Below are positions 1 to 7,461 of a stretch of DNA of 42,140 bases, in pieces (position 1 is the stretch's first letter; every line of letters starts with the position of its first letter). Below the pieces are notes generated by a model. That model was not told the origin of the DNA. It searched no databases and was given only the letters and a program-made list of their open reading frames with translations. The position numbers and the translations under genes are program-made. The DNA is taken from assembly GCA_964541225.1 (NCBI GenBank), contig CAZIPN010000019.1, forward strand, positions 1 through 42,140, in the 5' to 3' direction. The stretch comes from CAZIPN01 sp964541225. GTDB lineage: Bacteria; Actinomycetota; Coriobacteriia; Anaerosomatales; JAAXUF01.

Positions 1-150
1 GCCGCCGCAGACGCCACCGCCGATGCCGCGCAGGTCACTGAAGTCGCCGCGGACTCCGCTGCCCAGGACGCACCCGAAGCCACGGTCGAGGCTTCTGCCG
101 AGGAGTCGGCCGCTGAGGCCGAACCCGCAGCCGAGGAGGCTGCCGAGTAG
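1..150 (+). CDS. C-terminal tail of an upstream gene (partial), Ala/Glu-rich
   Basis: Frame 1 is open from the window edge to a TAG at 148-150 and encodes about 49 residues made almost only of Ala, Glu, Asp, Pro, Ser, Thr and Val, a low-complexity acidic tail. Its domain lies outside the window, so the product cannot be named from sequence. Because DUF1385-prfA-prmC genes often follow rpmE (ribosomal protein L31), an L31 with an acidic extension is one possibility, but this is inference only. A good intrinsic terminator follows directly, which supports this being a real gene end. Confidence 0.6.
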   Translation, partial: AAADATADAAQVTEVAADSAAQDAPEATVEASAEESAAEAEPAAEEAAE

Positions 151-176
151 CTCGGCACATCGAATCAACGTTGCAG

Positions 177-204
177 GGCGGCCTTCGGGCCGCCTTCTTC
201 TTCT
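177..204 (+). terminator. Intrinsic terminator after the upstream gene
   Basis: GGCGGCC (177-183) and GGCCGCC (188-194) form a perfect 7-bp stem closed by a TTCG tetraloop, followed by the pyrimidine run TTCTTCTTCT. It lies 26 bases after the upstream stop codon. Confidence 0.8.
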
Positions 205-263
205 CGCGGCGCTGGTCGTCAAGATGACCCGCTCCACGCCACCGGTCTCGGCGAGGAACACGC

Positions 264-269
264 TACAAT
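264..269 (+). promoter_or_regulatory. Possible -10 box (TACAAT) for thyX
   Basis: TACAAT matches the sigma-A type -10 consensus at five of six positions and would give a transcript start about 47 bases before the thyX ATG. No convincing -35 hexamer is seen 16-18 bases upstream, so the call is tentative. Confidence 0.35.
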
Positions 270-322
270 GTGTCGACGGCCATCAAGCCAGCCGCTACAC
301 CTCGAAGGAAGCCCACGCCCGC

Positions 323-1006
323 ATGGACGTTCACCTGCTATCTCACACTCCTGAGCCGGAGCGCGCAATCGCCGCTGCCGCGCGGTTGTGTTACGCCCCG
401 ATAGGCGCTGCTGAGCTCATGGAGACGATGAGCGAGGACGCGGTTCACCGCATCCTGAAGATCCTCATGTCGAGCGGTCATCTCTCGGCGCTCGAGCATG
501 CGACCTACACGTTTGCGATCGACGGCGTGTCGCGTGCGCTCACGCACCAGCTCGTGCGTCATCGCGTCGCGAGCTACAACCAGCAATCGCAGCGCTACGT
601 CTCCTACGCCGAGGAACCCGAGTTCATCGTTCCGCCGACGGTCGCACAAGACCCGGCGGCCCTGTCGCGGTTCAACGAAGCGAACAAGGCAGCGTTCGCC
701 GGCTATCGCGCGCTCATCGAGGCGGGCATTCCCGCCGAGGACGCGCGATATGTGCTTCCCAACGCGATGGAGACCAAGATCGTTGTCACCATGAACGTTC
801 GCGAGCTCCTGCACTTCTTTGAGCTGCGCTGCTGCAATCGTGCGCAGTGGGAGATCCGGGATCTTGCGCTGTCCATGCTCGACCTCGTCGAGCCCACTGC
901 TCCGTATGTCTTTGTTGACGCCGGTGCTTCATGTCGGCGCGGTCCTTGCCGAGAGAACAAGATGACGTGCGGCGACCCCTATCCGAAGGCTCCCATACGT
1001 GACTGA
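323..1006 (+). CDS. thyX: Flavin-dependent thymidylate synthase ThyX
   Basis: ThyX methylates dUMP to dTMP with methylene-tetrahydrofolate, using FAD and NAD(P)H, and replaces ThyA. The 227-residue product carries the family signature RHRxxSxNxxSxR at residues 79-91 (RHRVASYNQQSQR), plus the conserved SGHLSALEH segment near 51-59. Length is normal for ThyX. The frame stays open upstream to position 23, but that part would run through a terminator and is low-complexity. ATG 323 has AAGGAA about 13 bases before it and begins like known ThyX proteins (MDVHLL). Its end overlaps the DUF1385 gene start by 8 bases, so the two are translationally linked. No folA or thyA is visible. Confidence 0.95.
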   Translation: MDVHLLSHTPEPERAIAAAARLCYAPIGAAELMETMSEDAVHRILKILMSSGHLSALEHATYTFAIDGVSRALTHQLVRHRVASYNQQSQRYVSYAEEPEFIVPPTVAQDPAALSRFNEANKAAFAGYRALIEAGIPAEDARYVLPNAMETKIVVTMNVRELLHFFELRCCNRAQWEIRDLALSMLDLVEPTAPYVFVDAGASCRRGPCRENKMTCGDPYPKAPIRD

Positions 1007-2045
1007 CACAGCGGCGAAACTCCCTCCCATCGACGGACCGGTCACCCACACGCACATCGGCGGTCAGGCCGTTCTCGAAGGCATCATGATGCGCGGCAAG
1101 TACAACTGGGCCGTCGCGGTTCGCGCTGGTGATGGGAGCATCCACACCGAAGAGCATGATCTAGTCTCCGGCTCGGCCAAACACTCGTGGATGCGCTGGC
1201 CGATCGTGCGCGGGGTCGTGGCCTTGGTCGAGACTCTGATGCTTGCCATGAAAGCGTTTGCGGTTTCTGCTTCGCTTGCTCCCGAGATGCAGGAAGAGGA
1301 ACTGTCTGGCAAGGAGATCTCGATCACGATGGCGCTTGGAGTGGTGATTGCCGTTGCGTTCTTCGTTGTCGTTCCGGCTGTGGTCACGAACCTGTTTGTG
1401 AGCCAGGTGAATCAGCCGATTCTGTGGAACGTCGCCGACGGTTTGCTACGCGTCGCCGTGTTCTTCGCCTACATCTGGGTGGTGGGGCGCATGCGCGATA
1501 TCCAACGGGTGTTCGCCTACCACGGTGCCGAACACAAGACAATTCACGCCTACGAGCACAACCTGCCGCTTGAAACGGGTCTGATCCAGCGCTACGGGAC
1601 GCTTCACGTTCGTTGCGGCACATCGTTTCTGATCATGGTGATGATCGTCGCGATCGTCGTGTTCTCGTTCGTTCCGGTGAAGGCGATCGCCGCCTCTCTC
1701 GGCGTCTCAAACAACATCGGACGCCTCTTGATCGCGATCGTTGCTCGCTTGGCCCTGCTGCCGCTTGTCGCCGGCCTGGCCTACGAGATCACCGTGAAAT
1801 GGGCGGGCAACCACGCCGAGAACCCCGTGGTACGCGTGCTGCTGTGGCCGGGCCTTCAGATGCAGCGACTCACCACACGGGAGCCATCCGACGACATGAT
1901 CGAAGTTGCCGTCGCCGCCATGCAGCCGATTATCGATCGCGAGGAACGCGAGCGCGAGGGCGGCGGTGGTGGCCGACCAGTGCCGCCGACAGAGGATCAG
2001 CCCAACGCCGCCGACGCGGCCGGGCTTCTCGATGACCTGACCTGA
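999..2045 (+). CDS. DUF1385 (YqhQ-like) membrane protein
   Basis: This 348-residue protein belongs to the DUF1385/YqhQ family, whose function is not established. It has the N-terminal motif GGQAVLEGIMMRG (21-33), a central HGAEHKTIHAYE motif and a following RCGTSF motif. The conserved His/Glu/Cys residues suggest a metal-dependent activity, which is inference. Four to five hydrophobic helices separate these motifs (about residues 105-130, 145-165, 210-228 and 245-265). The C-terminus is charged and low-complexity. Translation starts at GTG inside the end of thyX. DUF1385 beside prfA-prmC is a recurrent arrangement in Gram-positive bacteria and supports the assignment. Confidence 0.9.
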   Translation: MTDTAAKLPPIDGPVTHTHIGGQAVLEGIMMRGKYNWAVAVRAGDGSIHTEEHDLVSGSAKHSWMRWPIVRGVVALVETLMLAMKAFAVSASLAPEMQEEELSGKEISITMALGVVIAVAFFVVVPAVVTNLFVSQVNQPILWNVADGLLRVAVFFAYIWVVGRMRDIQRVFAYHGAEHKTIHAYEHNLPLETGLIQRYGTLHVRCGTSFLIMVMIVAIVVFSFVPVKAIAASLGVSNNIGRLLIAIVARLALLPLVAGLAYEITVKWAGNHAENPVVRVLLWPGLQMQRLTTREPSDDMIEVAVAAMQPIIDREEREREGGGGGRPVPPTEDQPNAADAAGLLDDLT

Positions 2046-2163
2046 GGCGCGGTCGGACTGCGCGTTCGGGCAGCTCCGGAGGCAAACGTCGGAGTCCGCA
2101 TCCACTCTCCGCAGGTGTGCGGCATGCGGCTGTTGCGATGCGTGCGAGGGATGTCTTGCTCCG

Positions 2164-2172
2164 TGCTAGACT
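2164..2172 (+). promoter_or_regulatory. Possible extended -10 promoter for prfA
   Basis: TGC-TAGACT is an extended -10 element (TGn followed by TAGACT). It predicts a start near 2179 and a leader of about 37 bases before the prfA ATG. No -35 consensus is seen, as is common for extended -10 promoters. Confidence 0.35.
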
Positions 2173-2215
2173 TGCCTCGCCTCCACCTCCTCGACCCAAA
2201 GGACCAGCTACACCC

Positions 2216-3283
2216 ATGCGCGAGAAGCTTCAGAAGATCATCGACACCTACGAAGAGCTCACCGCCAAGCTCGGCGATCCCGCCGTGCTCGCGGATCAGA
2301 AGGAGTACACGCGCCTGGCCAAGGCGCAGCGCTCGCAAGCTCCACTCGCCGAGAAGGCGCGAGAGTTCATCTCGGCGGCTGATCAGCTCGACGGGGCGAA
2401 GGAGCTGCTGCATCACGAGAGCGATCCGGAGATGAAGGAGTTCGCCGCCGAGGAGATCAAGGAGCTCGAGGCCAGGCTCGGCGTTCTCGAGGACGAGATC
2501 AAGGTCATGCTGATTCCGGGCGACCCCAATGACGACAAGGACATCATCGTCGAGATTCGCGCGGGAGCCGGGGGAGACGAGGCTGCGATCTTCGCGGGCG
2601 ACCTGTACCGCATGTACACGCGCTACGCCGAGCTTCAGCGTTGGAAGGTCGAGGAGATCGACTCCAGTTCGAGCGAGTCGGGGGGCTTTCGAGAAGTATC
2701 CTTCCGCGTTCGCGGCAACAAGGTCTACTCGAAGATGAAGTTCGAGAGTGGCGTGCATCGGGTTCAGCGTGTGCCTGCTACCGAGGCGCAGGGCCGCATC
2801 CACACGTCGACTGCGACCGTGGCGGTGCTGCCTGAAGCCGAGGATGTCGAGATCGAGATCAACCCGGGCGACCTGCGTATCGACGTCTACCGCTCCAGTG
2901 GTCCTGGCGGCCAGTCAGTCAACACGACCGACTCGGCGGTTCGCATCACGCACCTGCCCACAGGGCTGGTCGTGCAGTCGCAGAACCAGAAGTCGCAGCT
3001 GCAAAACCGCGAGGCGGCGCTGCGCGTGCTGCGCGCGCGCCTCTACGAGCAGGAACTTGAGCGCCAGCAGGCAGAGCTTGGCGCGCAGCGGCGCAGCCAG
3101 ATCGGCAGCGGCGATCGTTCGGAGAAGATCCGCACCTACAACTACCCGCAGGATCGCGTGACTGACCACCGCATCGGGCTGACCGTCCACAACATCCCCG
3201 GCATCATGGCCGGCGAGATCGATTCGCTGGTAGAGGCTCTCGTTGCCGCCGATCGCGCTGAGCGTCTCGCCTCGGCAGTCTGA
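2216..3283 (+). CDS. prfA: Peptide chain release factor 1
   Basis: RF1 reads UAA and UAG stop codons and triggers peptidyl-tRNA hydrolysis on the ribosome. The 355-residue product has the PAT tripeptide at 187-189, in the sequence RVPATEAQGRIHTS, which identifies RF1 rather than RF2 (SPF). It also has the catalytic GGQ at 231-233 (SSGPGGQSVNTTDSA). The frame is open further upstream to 2117, but ATG 2216 matches the family start (MREKLQKI) and has AAAGGA about 12 bases before it. The GGQ glutamine is the target of PrmC, encoded 8 bases downstream, so the two genes form a functional pair. Confidence 0.97.
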   Translation: MREKLQKIIDTYEELTAKLGDPAVLADQKEYTRLAKAQRSQAPLAEKAREFISAADQLDGAKELLHHESDPEMKEFAAEEIKELEARLGVLEDEIKVMLIPGDPNDDKDIIVEIRAGAGGDEAAIFAGDLYRMYTRYAELQRWKVEEIDSSSSESGGFREVSFRVRGNKVYSKMKFESGVHRVQRVPATEAQGRIHTSTATVAVLPEAEDVEIEINPGDLRIDVYRSSGPGGQSVNTTDSAVRITHLPTGLVVQSQNQKSQLQNREAALRVLRARLYEQELERQQAELGAQRRSQIGSGDRSEKIRTYNYPQDRVTDHRIGLTVHNIPGIMAGEIDSLVEALVAADRAERLASAV

Positions 3284-3291
3284 GGCCACGC

Positions 3292-4176
3292 GTGGCCGCC
3301 GAGCAACTCTGGACGATCCGCGCGGCGCTTGAGTGGACCGTCGGATACCTGACCGAGCGTGCCGACGAGCACCCTCGCCGAAGTGCCGAGTGGCTCCTTT
3401 CGGCCGCGACGGGACTTTCGCGCGTGGAGCTGTACGCGCAGTTCGATCGTCCGTTGTCGGCAGAGGAACGAGCGTTGCTGCGCCAGGGCGTGAAACGCCG
3501 AGCAGCAGGCGAGCCGCTTCAGTACGTGACCGGCGAGGTGGCGTTTCGCCACATCGTCGTCAAGGTGCGTCCCGGCGTGCTCATCCCCCGGCCCGAAACC
3601 GAGGTCCTGGTCGACGCGGCCCTGCATGCCATCGACGTCGCCATTGCCGAGAGGGGCTCGGCGAGCGTCGTCGATCTGTGCACCGGAAGCGGCTGCGTGG
3701 CGCTTTCGATAGCGCACGAACGCGAGCGAGCCAGCGTTGTCGCCTCCGACATCTCGCCGGCTGCCGTCACCCTTGCTGCCGAGAACGCCGAGCGTCTCGG
3801 CCTGTCAGACCGCGTGGACGTGCGCGAGGGGGACCTGTTCGCCGCGCTGCCGCGAGAGCTTCTCGGCGGGGTGGACGTGCTTGTTGCCAACCCGCCGTAT
3901 GTGCCGAGTTCAGATGTTCCCGAGCTTCCCGCCGAGGTCAGCGGTTTCGAGCCGCATCTCGCACTCGACGGTGGTCCGGACGGCTTGGACGTGTTTCGGC
4001 AGATCGCCGAGGGCGCCGTGAGGTGGCTTCGTCCCGGGCGCGGTGGAGTCGCCATCGAACTTGACGAAAGAAAGGTGCAACAAGCGGCCTCGGAGGCAGT
4101 ACAGTGGTACCAAGATGTCAGTGTCGTCAAGGACCTCAACGGTCGCGACCGCATCGTGACCGCTCGGCTCGCATAA
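3292..4176 (+). CDS. prmC: Release factor glutamine methyltransferase
   Basis: PrmC N5-methylates the GGQ glutamine of release factors using S-adenosylmethionine. The 294-residue product has an N-terminal helical recognition domain (about 1-95), the IPRPETE segment at 98-104, a Rossmann SAM-binding motif VVDLCTGSGCVALSIA at 126-141, and the diagnostic NPPY at 200-203, which contacts the substrate amide. Length is normal. The start is a GTG 8 bases after the prfA stop; GAGG overlapping that stop can act as ribosome binding site. Confidence 0.95.
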   Translation: MAAEQLWTIRAALEWTVGYLTERADEHPRRSAEWLLSAATGLSRVELYAQFDRPLSAEERALLRQGVKRRAAGEPLQYVTGEVAFRHIVVKVRPGVLIPRPETEVLVDAALHAIDVAIAERGSASVVDLCTGSGCVALSIAHERERASVVASDISPAAVTLAAENAERLGLSDRVDVREGDLFAALPRELLGGVDVLVANPPYVPSSDVPELPAEVSGFEPHLALDGGPDGLDVFRQIAEGAVRWLRPGRGGVAIELDERKVQQAASEAVQWYQDVSVVKDLNGRDRIVTARLA

Positions 4177-4223
4177 CGGCTCTGACGATTCTGTCCGGGC
4201 AGGGATGAATGGAGGCGTTCACG

Positions 4224-4865
4224 ATGTCCAAGACGTATCACATCGATTCGGAAAGCCCAAACGCGGAAGTGATAAACCTGGCCGCCACGGTACTCCGTGA
4301 CGGCGGACTCGTGGTCTTCCCAACGGAGACGGTGTACGGCATTGGTGCGCTTGCCGATTCGAAATTCGGTGCGCACGAGATCTTCGAAGTCAAGGTGCGC
4401 CCGCTCGACAAGCCCCTGCCCTGGCTGGTTGAGAACGAAGGCGCACTCGATATCTACGGAATCGACGTTCCCGAGTACGCGCATCGCTTAGCGCGAGCAT
4501 TCTGGCCCGGACCGCTCACGCTCGTCGTCAAGGCCTCCGATCGCGTCGGCAAGGATTTTCGTGCGTCCGACGGCACGGTTGCCCTGCGTTCGCCCAAGCA
4601 CGAAGTCGTGATCGAGCTCATGCAGGCTGCGGGAGGGCCAATCATTGCGACCAGCGCGAACACGAGCGGCAATCCCGCCCCTGGAGACTTTGACGAAGTC
4701 GAGATCAGGATCGTGCAGGCCGCCGACCTTTCGCTCAACGGGGGAGAGACCCAGCACCAGCAGTCGTCCACGGTGGTCGACGCCACCGGCATTGCACCCG
4801 TCGTGCTTCGCGAAGGCGCTATCTCAAGCGAGGACATCGGATCGGTAGCGGTCGGCGGAAACTAG
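4224..4865 (+). CDS. tsaC: Threonylcarbamoyl-AMP synthase (TsaC/YwlC/Sua5 family)
   Basis: TsaC makes threonylcarbamoyl-AMP from threonine, bicarbonate and ATP for the t6A37 modification of ANN-reading tRNAs. The 213-residue protein shows the YrdC-fold motifs FPTETVYGIGALA near the N-terminus, KVRPLDKPLP, FWPGPLTLV and IIATSANTSGNP. It has no Sua5 C-terminal domain, so it is the short form. An in-frame ATG lies 15 bases earlier at 4209, but 4224 is preferred because GGAGG at 4211-4215 sits 8 bases before it. It lies 47 bases after prmC, a common gene order (prfA-prmC-tsaC), and is closed by a hairpin terminator. Confidence 0.92.
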   Translation: MSKTYHIDSESPNAEVINLAATVLRDGGLVVFPTETVYGIGALADSKFGAHEIFEVKVRPLDKPLPWLVENEGALDIYGIDVPEYAHRLARAFWPGPLTLVVKASDRVGKDFRASDGTVALRSPKHEVVIELMQAAGGPIIATSANTSGNPAPGDFDEVEIRIVQAADLSLNGGETQHQQSSTVVDATGIAPVVLREGAISSEDIGSVAVGGN

Positions 4866-4937
4866 CGAGGGGACGCATTCGCGGGATTCGCCGAGGTGTA
4901 CGGTCCGCACAGCCGGCCTTTGCGCGCAACAAACAGA

Positions 4938-4972
4938 GCGACGCCCAGTCACGTGGCGGGGCGTCGCTTCAT
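4938..4972 (+). terminator. Hairpin terminator after tsaC
   Basis: GCGACGCCC (4938-4946) pairs perfectly with GGGCGTCGC (4959-4967) around a 12-base loop, followed by a short TTCATGTT tract. The U-tract is poor, so termination may be partial. Confidence 0.6.
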
Positions 4973-5009
4973 GTTGAGATACCCCCGCTGAGCCGTCGCC
5001 GTCTTGAGG

Positions 5010-5015
5010 TACAAT
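5010..5015 (+). promoter_or_regulatory. Possible -10 box (TACAAT) for rpiB
   Basis: TACAAT, the same hexamer as upstream of thyX, would place transcription start near 5022, about 29 bases before the rpiB ATG and after the tsaC terminator. The leader contains a GGAAGG ribosome binding site. The -35 region is weak. Confidence 0.4.
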
Positions 5016-5050
5016 CGACACTCGGCACTCACCCCCGGAAGGCTGGACGC

Positions 5051-5491
5051 ATGCGCATCATCATCGGCAGCGATCACGCTGGCTTCGATCAGAAGCAGCG
5101 GCTCGCGGCATATCTCGCCGATGAGGGCCATGACGTGCGTGACGTGGGGGCGTTCAGTGAGACGGACTCGGTCGACTACCCGGATTTCGCCCTCGCGGTT
5201 GCCCGCGGCGTGGCGAACGGGGAAGCGGAACGCGGAGTGCTGGTGTGTGGCACGGGAATCGGGATGGCGATTGCGGCGAACAAAGTGGCCGGTGTGCGAG
5301 CGGCAAATGCGACGGATCCGGAGTTCGCGAAGCTTGCGCGCCAGCACAATGACGCCAACGTCATCACCGTTTCCGGTCGTTTCGTGCCAGTTCAGACCAA
5401 CGAGGCGATTCTGGACGCGTTTCTCGGCACTCCGTTTGAGGGTGGCCGGCATTCGCGTCGCATCGGCAAGATCGCGGCCGCCGAGCGCTAG
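5051..5491 (+). CDS. rpiB: Ribose-5-phosphate isomerase B
   Basis: RpiB interconverts ribose-5-phosphate and ribulose-5-phosphate in the pentose phosphate pathway. The 146-residue product starts IIIGSDHAGF (His9 in the phosphate-binding loop) and has the active-site loop CGTGIGMAIAANK at 66-78, with Cys66 as the likely catalytic base. The final SRRIGKI segment also fits RpiB/LacAB proteins. The single-gene setting, away from lac or allose genes, favours RpiB over LacB or allose-6-phosphate isomerase. Confidence 0.93.
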   Translation: MRIIIGSDHAGFDQKQRLAAYLADEGHDVRDVGAFSETDSVDYPDFALAVARGVANGEAERGVLVCGTGIGMAIAANKVAGVRAANATDPEFAKLARQHNDANVITVSGRFVPVQTNEAILDAFLGTPFEGGRHSRRIGKIAAAER

Positions 5492-5586
5492 CGGTGCTCG
5501 GCGGTTCTCGCACGTGACGTAGACGGAGTGGGATCGAACAAGGTACCGCGCGCAGCGGTTGCCACGACGGAAAGGTTGCAGCAAGC

Positions 5587-6834
5587 ATGTCACTCACGCA
5601 CATCCGAGCGCAGGATCCCGAGGTCGCTGCTGCGATCGATGCGGAGCTCGCCCGCCAGCGGGGCACGATCGAGCTCATCGCGTCCGAGAACTTCGTCTCG
5701 CTTGCCGTGCTTGAGGCAGCAGGTACGGTGCTCACGAACAAGTATGCCGAGGGCCTTCCAGGCAAGCGCTACTACGGCGGGTGCGAGGAAGTCGACGTCG
5801 TCGAGGCGATCGCGCGTGATCGAGCGTGCAAGCTGTTCGGAGCCGATCACGCCAATGTGCAGCCGCACGCGGGCGTGCAAGCCAACATGGCGGTGTTCTT
5901 CACGGTCATGAATCCGGGCGACACGTTTCTCGGCATGAATCTCGCGATGGGCGGACACCTCACGCACGGGGCTCCGGTCAACTACTCGGGCAAGTGGTTC
6001 AACGCGGTGTCGTACGGGCTTGACCCGGACACCGAGATGATCGACTACGACGAGGTCGAACGTCTCGCGAAAGAGCACCGCCCCAAGCTCATTCTCGCGG
6101 GCGCTTCCGCGTATCCGCGTGTCATCGACTTCGAGCGCTTCAGCGAGATCGCGAAGAAGGTTGGCGCGGTGTTCATGGTCGACATGGCGCACATCGGCGG
6201 GCTCGTGGCTACCGGGGCGCATCCGTCCCCGGTTCCTTATGCTGATTTCGTGAGTTCGACGTCGCACAAGACCTTGCGCGGCCCGAGGGCAGGCTTCGTG
6301 CTGTGCAAGCAGGAGTGGGCGTCGCAGCTTGACAAGGCCGTGTTCCCGGGACTTCAAGGCGGCCCGCTCGAGCACGTGATCGCCGCGAAGGCAGTGGCCT
6401 TCGGCGAGGCACTCAAGCCCGAGTTCAGCATCTACATCGACCAGGTCATCATCAACGCCAAAGCGATGGGCGCGGCGATGGCCGAGTGTGGTCTGCGCAT
6501 CGTATCCGGCGGCACCGACAACCATCTGGTGCTGGCTGACTTGCGCCCCGCTGGCATCACCGGCAAGGACGCGCAGAACCTCCTCGAGGAGGTCGGGATC
6601 ACCGTCAACAAGAACGCGATCCCGAATGATCCGGAGAGTCCGTTCGTCACCAGCGGCATCCGTGTGGGTTCACCGGCGATGACCACGCGCGGGTTCACCG
6701 AAGGTGAGGCTCACACCATCGGCTGCCTCATCGCGCGCACGGTGCTCAATCGCGATAACGCGAACACGCTAGCCACCATCAAGGAAGAGGTTCAGGCGCT
6801 ACTCGACGCACATCCGCTCTATCCTGAGCTCTAG
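5587..6834 (+). CDS. glyA: Serine hydroxymethyltransferase
   Basis: GlyA converts serine and tetrahydrofolate to glycine and methylene-tetrahydrofolate, the one-carbon donor that ThyX (encoded upstream) uses. The 415-residue PLP enzyme has the family start IELIASENFVS (residues 28-38), the YAEGLPGKRYYGG segment (53-65), and the Schiff-base lysine Lys228 in STSHKTLRGPRAG. Length is typical. ATG 5587 has a modest AAAGG site about 13 bases upstream. A 147-base gap with an RNA-like hairpin follows. Confidence 0.97.
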   Translation: MSLTHIRAQDPEVAAAIDAELARQRGTIELIASENFVSLAVLEAAGTVLTNKYAEGLPGKRYYGGCEEVDVVEAIARDRACKLFGADHANVQPHAGVQANMAVFFTVMNPGDTFLGMNLAMGGHLTHGAPVNYSGKWFNAVSYGLDPDTEMIDYDEVERLAKEHRPKLILAGASAYPRVIDFERFSEIAKKVGAVFMVDMAHIGGLVATGAHPSPVPYADFVSSTSHKTLRGPRAGFVLCKQEWASQLDKAVFPGLQGGPLEHVIAAKAVAFGEALKPEFSIYIDQVIINAKAMGAAMAECGLRIVSGGTDNHLVLADLRPAGITGKDAQNLLEEVGITVNKNAIPNDPESPFVTSGIRVGSPAMTTRGFTEGEAHTIGCLIARTVLNRDNANTLATIKEEVQALLDAHPLYPEL

Positions 6835-6900
6835 ATCTGGTCGCTTCGGCGGGTCCGAATCCTCGAGTGGAGTTCGAATCCCGTGGGCCGCACGGTCACA

Positions 6901-6932
6901 CTGAGGTGGCCTCAACGGTGAGGAATACTCAG
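6901..6932 (+). other. Nested hairpin between glyA and comEB
   Basis: CTGAG (6901-6905) pairs with CTCAG (6928-6932), and inside it CCTCA (6910-6914) pairs with TGAGG (6919-6923) around an ACGG loop. A symmetrical 4x4 internal loop (GTGG/AATA) separates the two helices. No U-run follows, so it is not a standard terminator. It may act in mRNA stability or control of comEB. Confidence 0.4.
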
Positions 6933-6981
6933 AGGCCCAGAGCATGAGACCGGCACAGTGAGTATCGCGTAGGGAGAGTTC

Positions 6982-7461
6982 ATGCCACGTCCGTCATGGG
7001 ACGAGTACTTCATGTCAATCGCCGAGCAACTCGTTGGGCGCTCAACGTGTCTGCGACGCTCGACGGGCGCAGTGCTCGTGAAAGACAAGCGGATTCTGGC
7101 CACGGGGTACAACGGCGTGCCCCGGGGGCTGTCTCACTGTGAAGATGTCGGGTGTCTTCGAGAGCAGCGCGGCATCCCGTCCGGCTCTCACCACGAACTC
7201 TGTCGAGGCATCCACGCCGAGCAAAACGCCGTGATCCAGGCCGCCAAGCACGGCGTGGCGATGGACGGTGCGACCGCATATTGCACGCACCAGCCATGCG
7301 TGCTGTGCGCGAAGATCCTGCTCAACGCGGGTGTCGTGGACATCGTCTATCGCGATCCCTATCCAGATCCGCTGGCTGCCGAGTTGCTGGCCGAGGCGGG
7401 CCTGGTGCCTCGGCAGTTCATTGGCGCACCGGCTGTTTCCGATGAGGATGACGCTTCGTGA
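6982..7461 (+). CDS. comEB: dCMP deaminase family protein (ComEB-like)
   Basis: The 159-residue zinc-dependent deaminase has the catalytic HAE at 78-80 and the zinc ligands PCVLC at 105-109, the arrangement of deoxycytidylate deaminases. It also has extra Cys residues (53, 58, 74) that often bind a second zinc in this family. It likely converts dCMP to dUMP, the substrate of ThyX. GGGAGAG lies just before the ATG. The stop overlaps the next gene's GTG by 4 bases, so the two genes are coupled. ComEB is named from the Bacillus competence operon, but dNTP metabolism is the safer role. Confidence 0.9.
   Translation: MPRPSWDEYFMSIAEQLVGRSTCLRRSTGAVLVKDKRILATGYNGVPRGLSHCEDVGCLREQRGIPSGSHHELCRGIHAEQNAVIQAAKHGVAMDGATAYCTHQPCVLCAKILLNAGVVDIVYRDPYPDPLAAELLAEAGLVPRQFIGAPAVSDEDDAS

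Noticed and set aside
23..322. Long N-terminal extension of thyX
   Set aside because: It would cover the end of the upstream gene and its terminator, is Pro/Arg/Ser-rich, and ATG 323 matches the family start.
6866..6892. A complete tRNA gene after glyA
   Set aside because: Only the T-loop-like string is present; the T-stem does not pair well, and D, anticodon and acceptor arms are missing.
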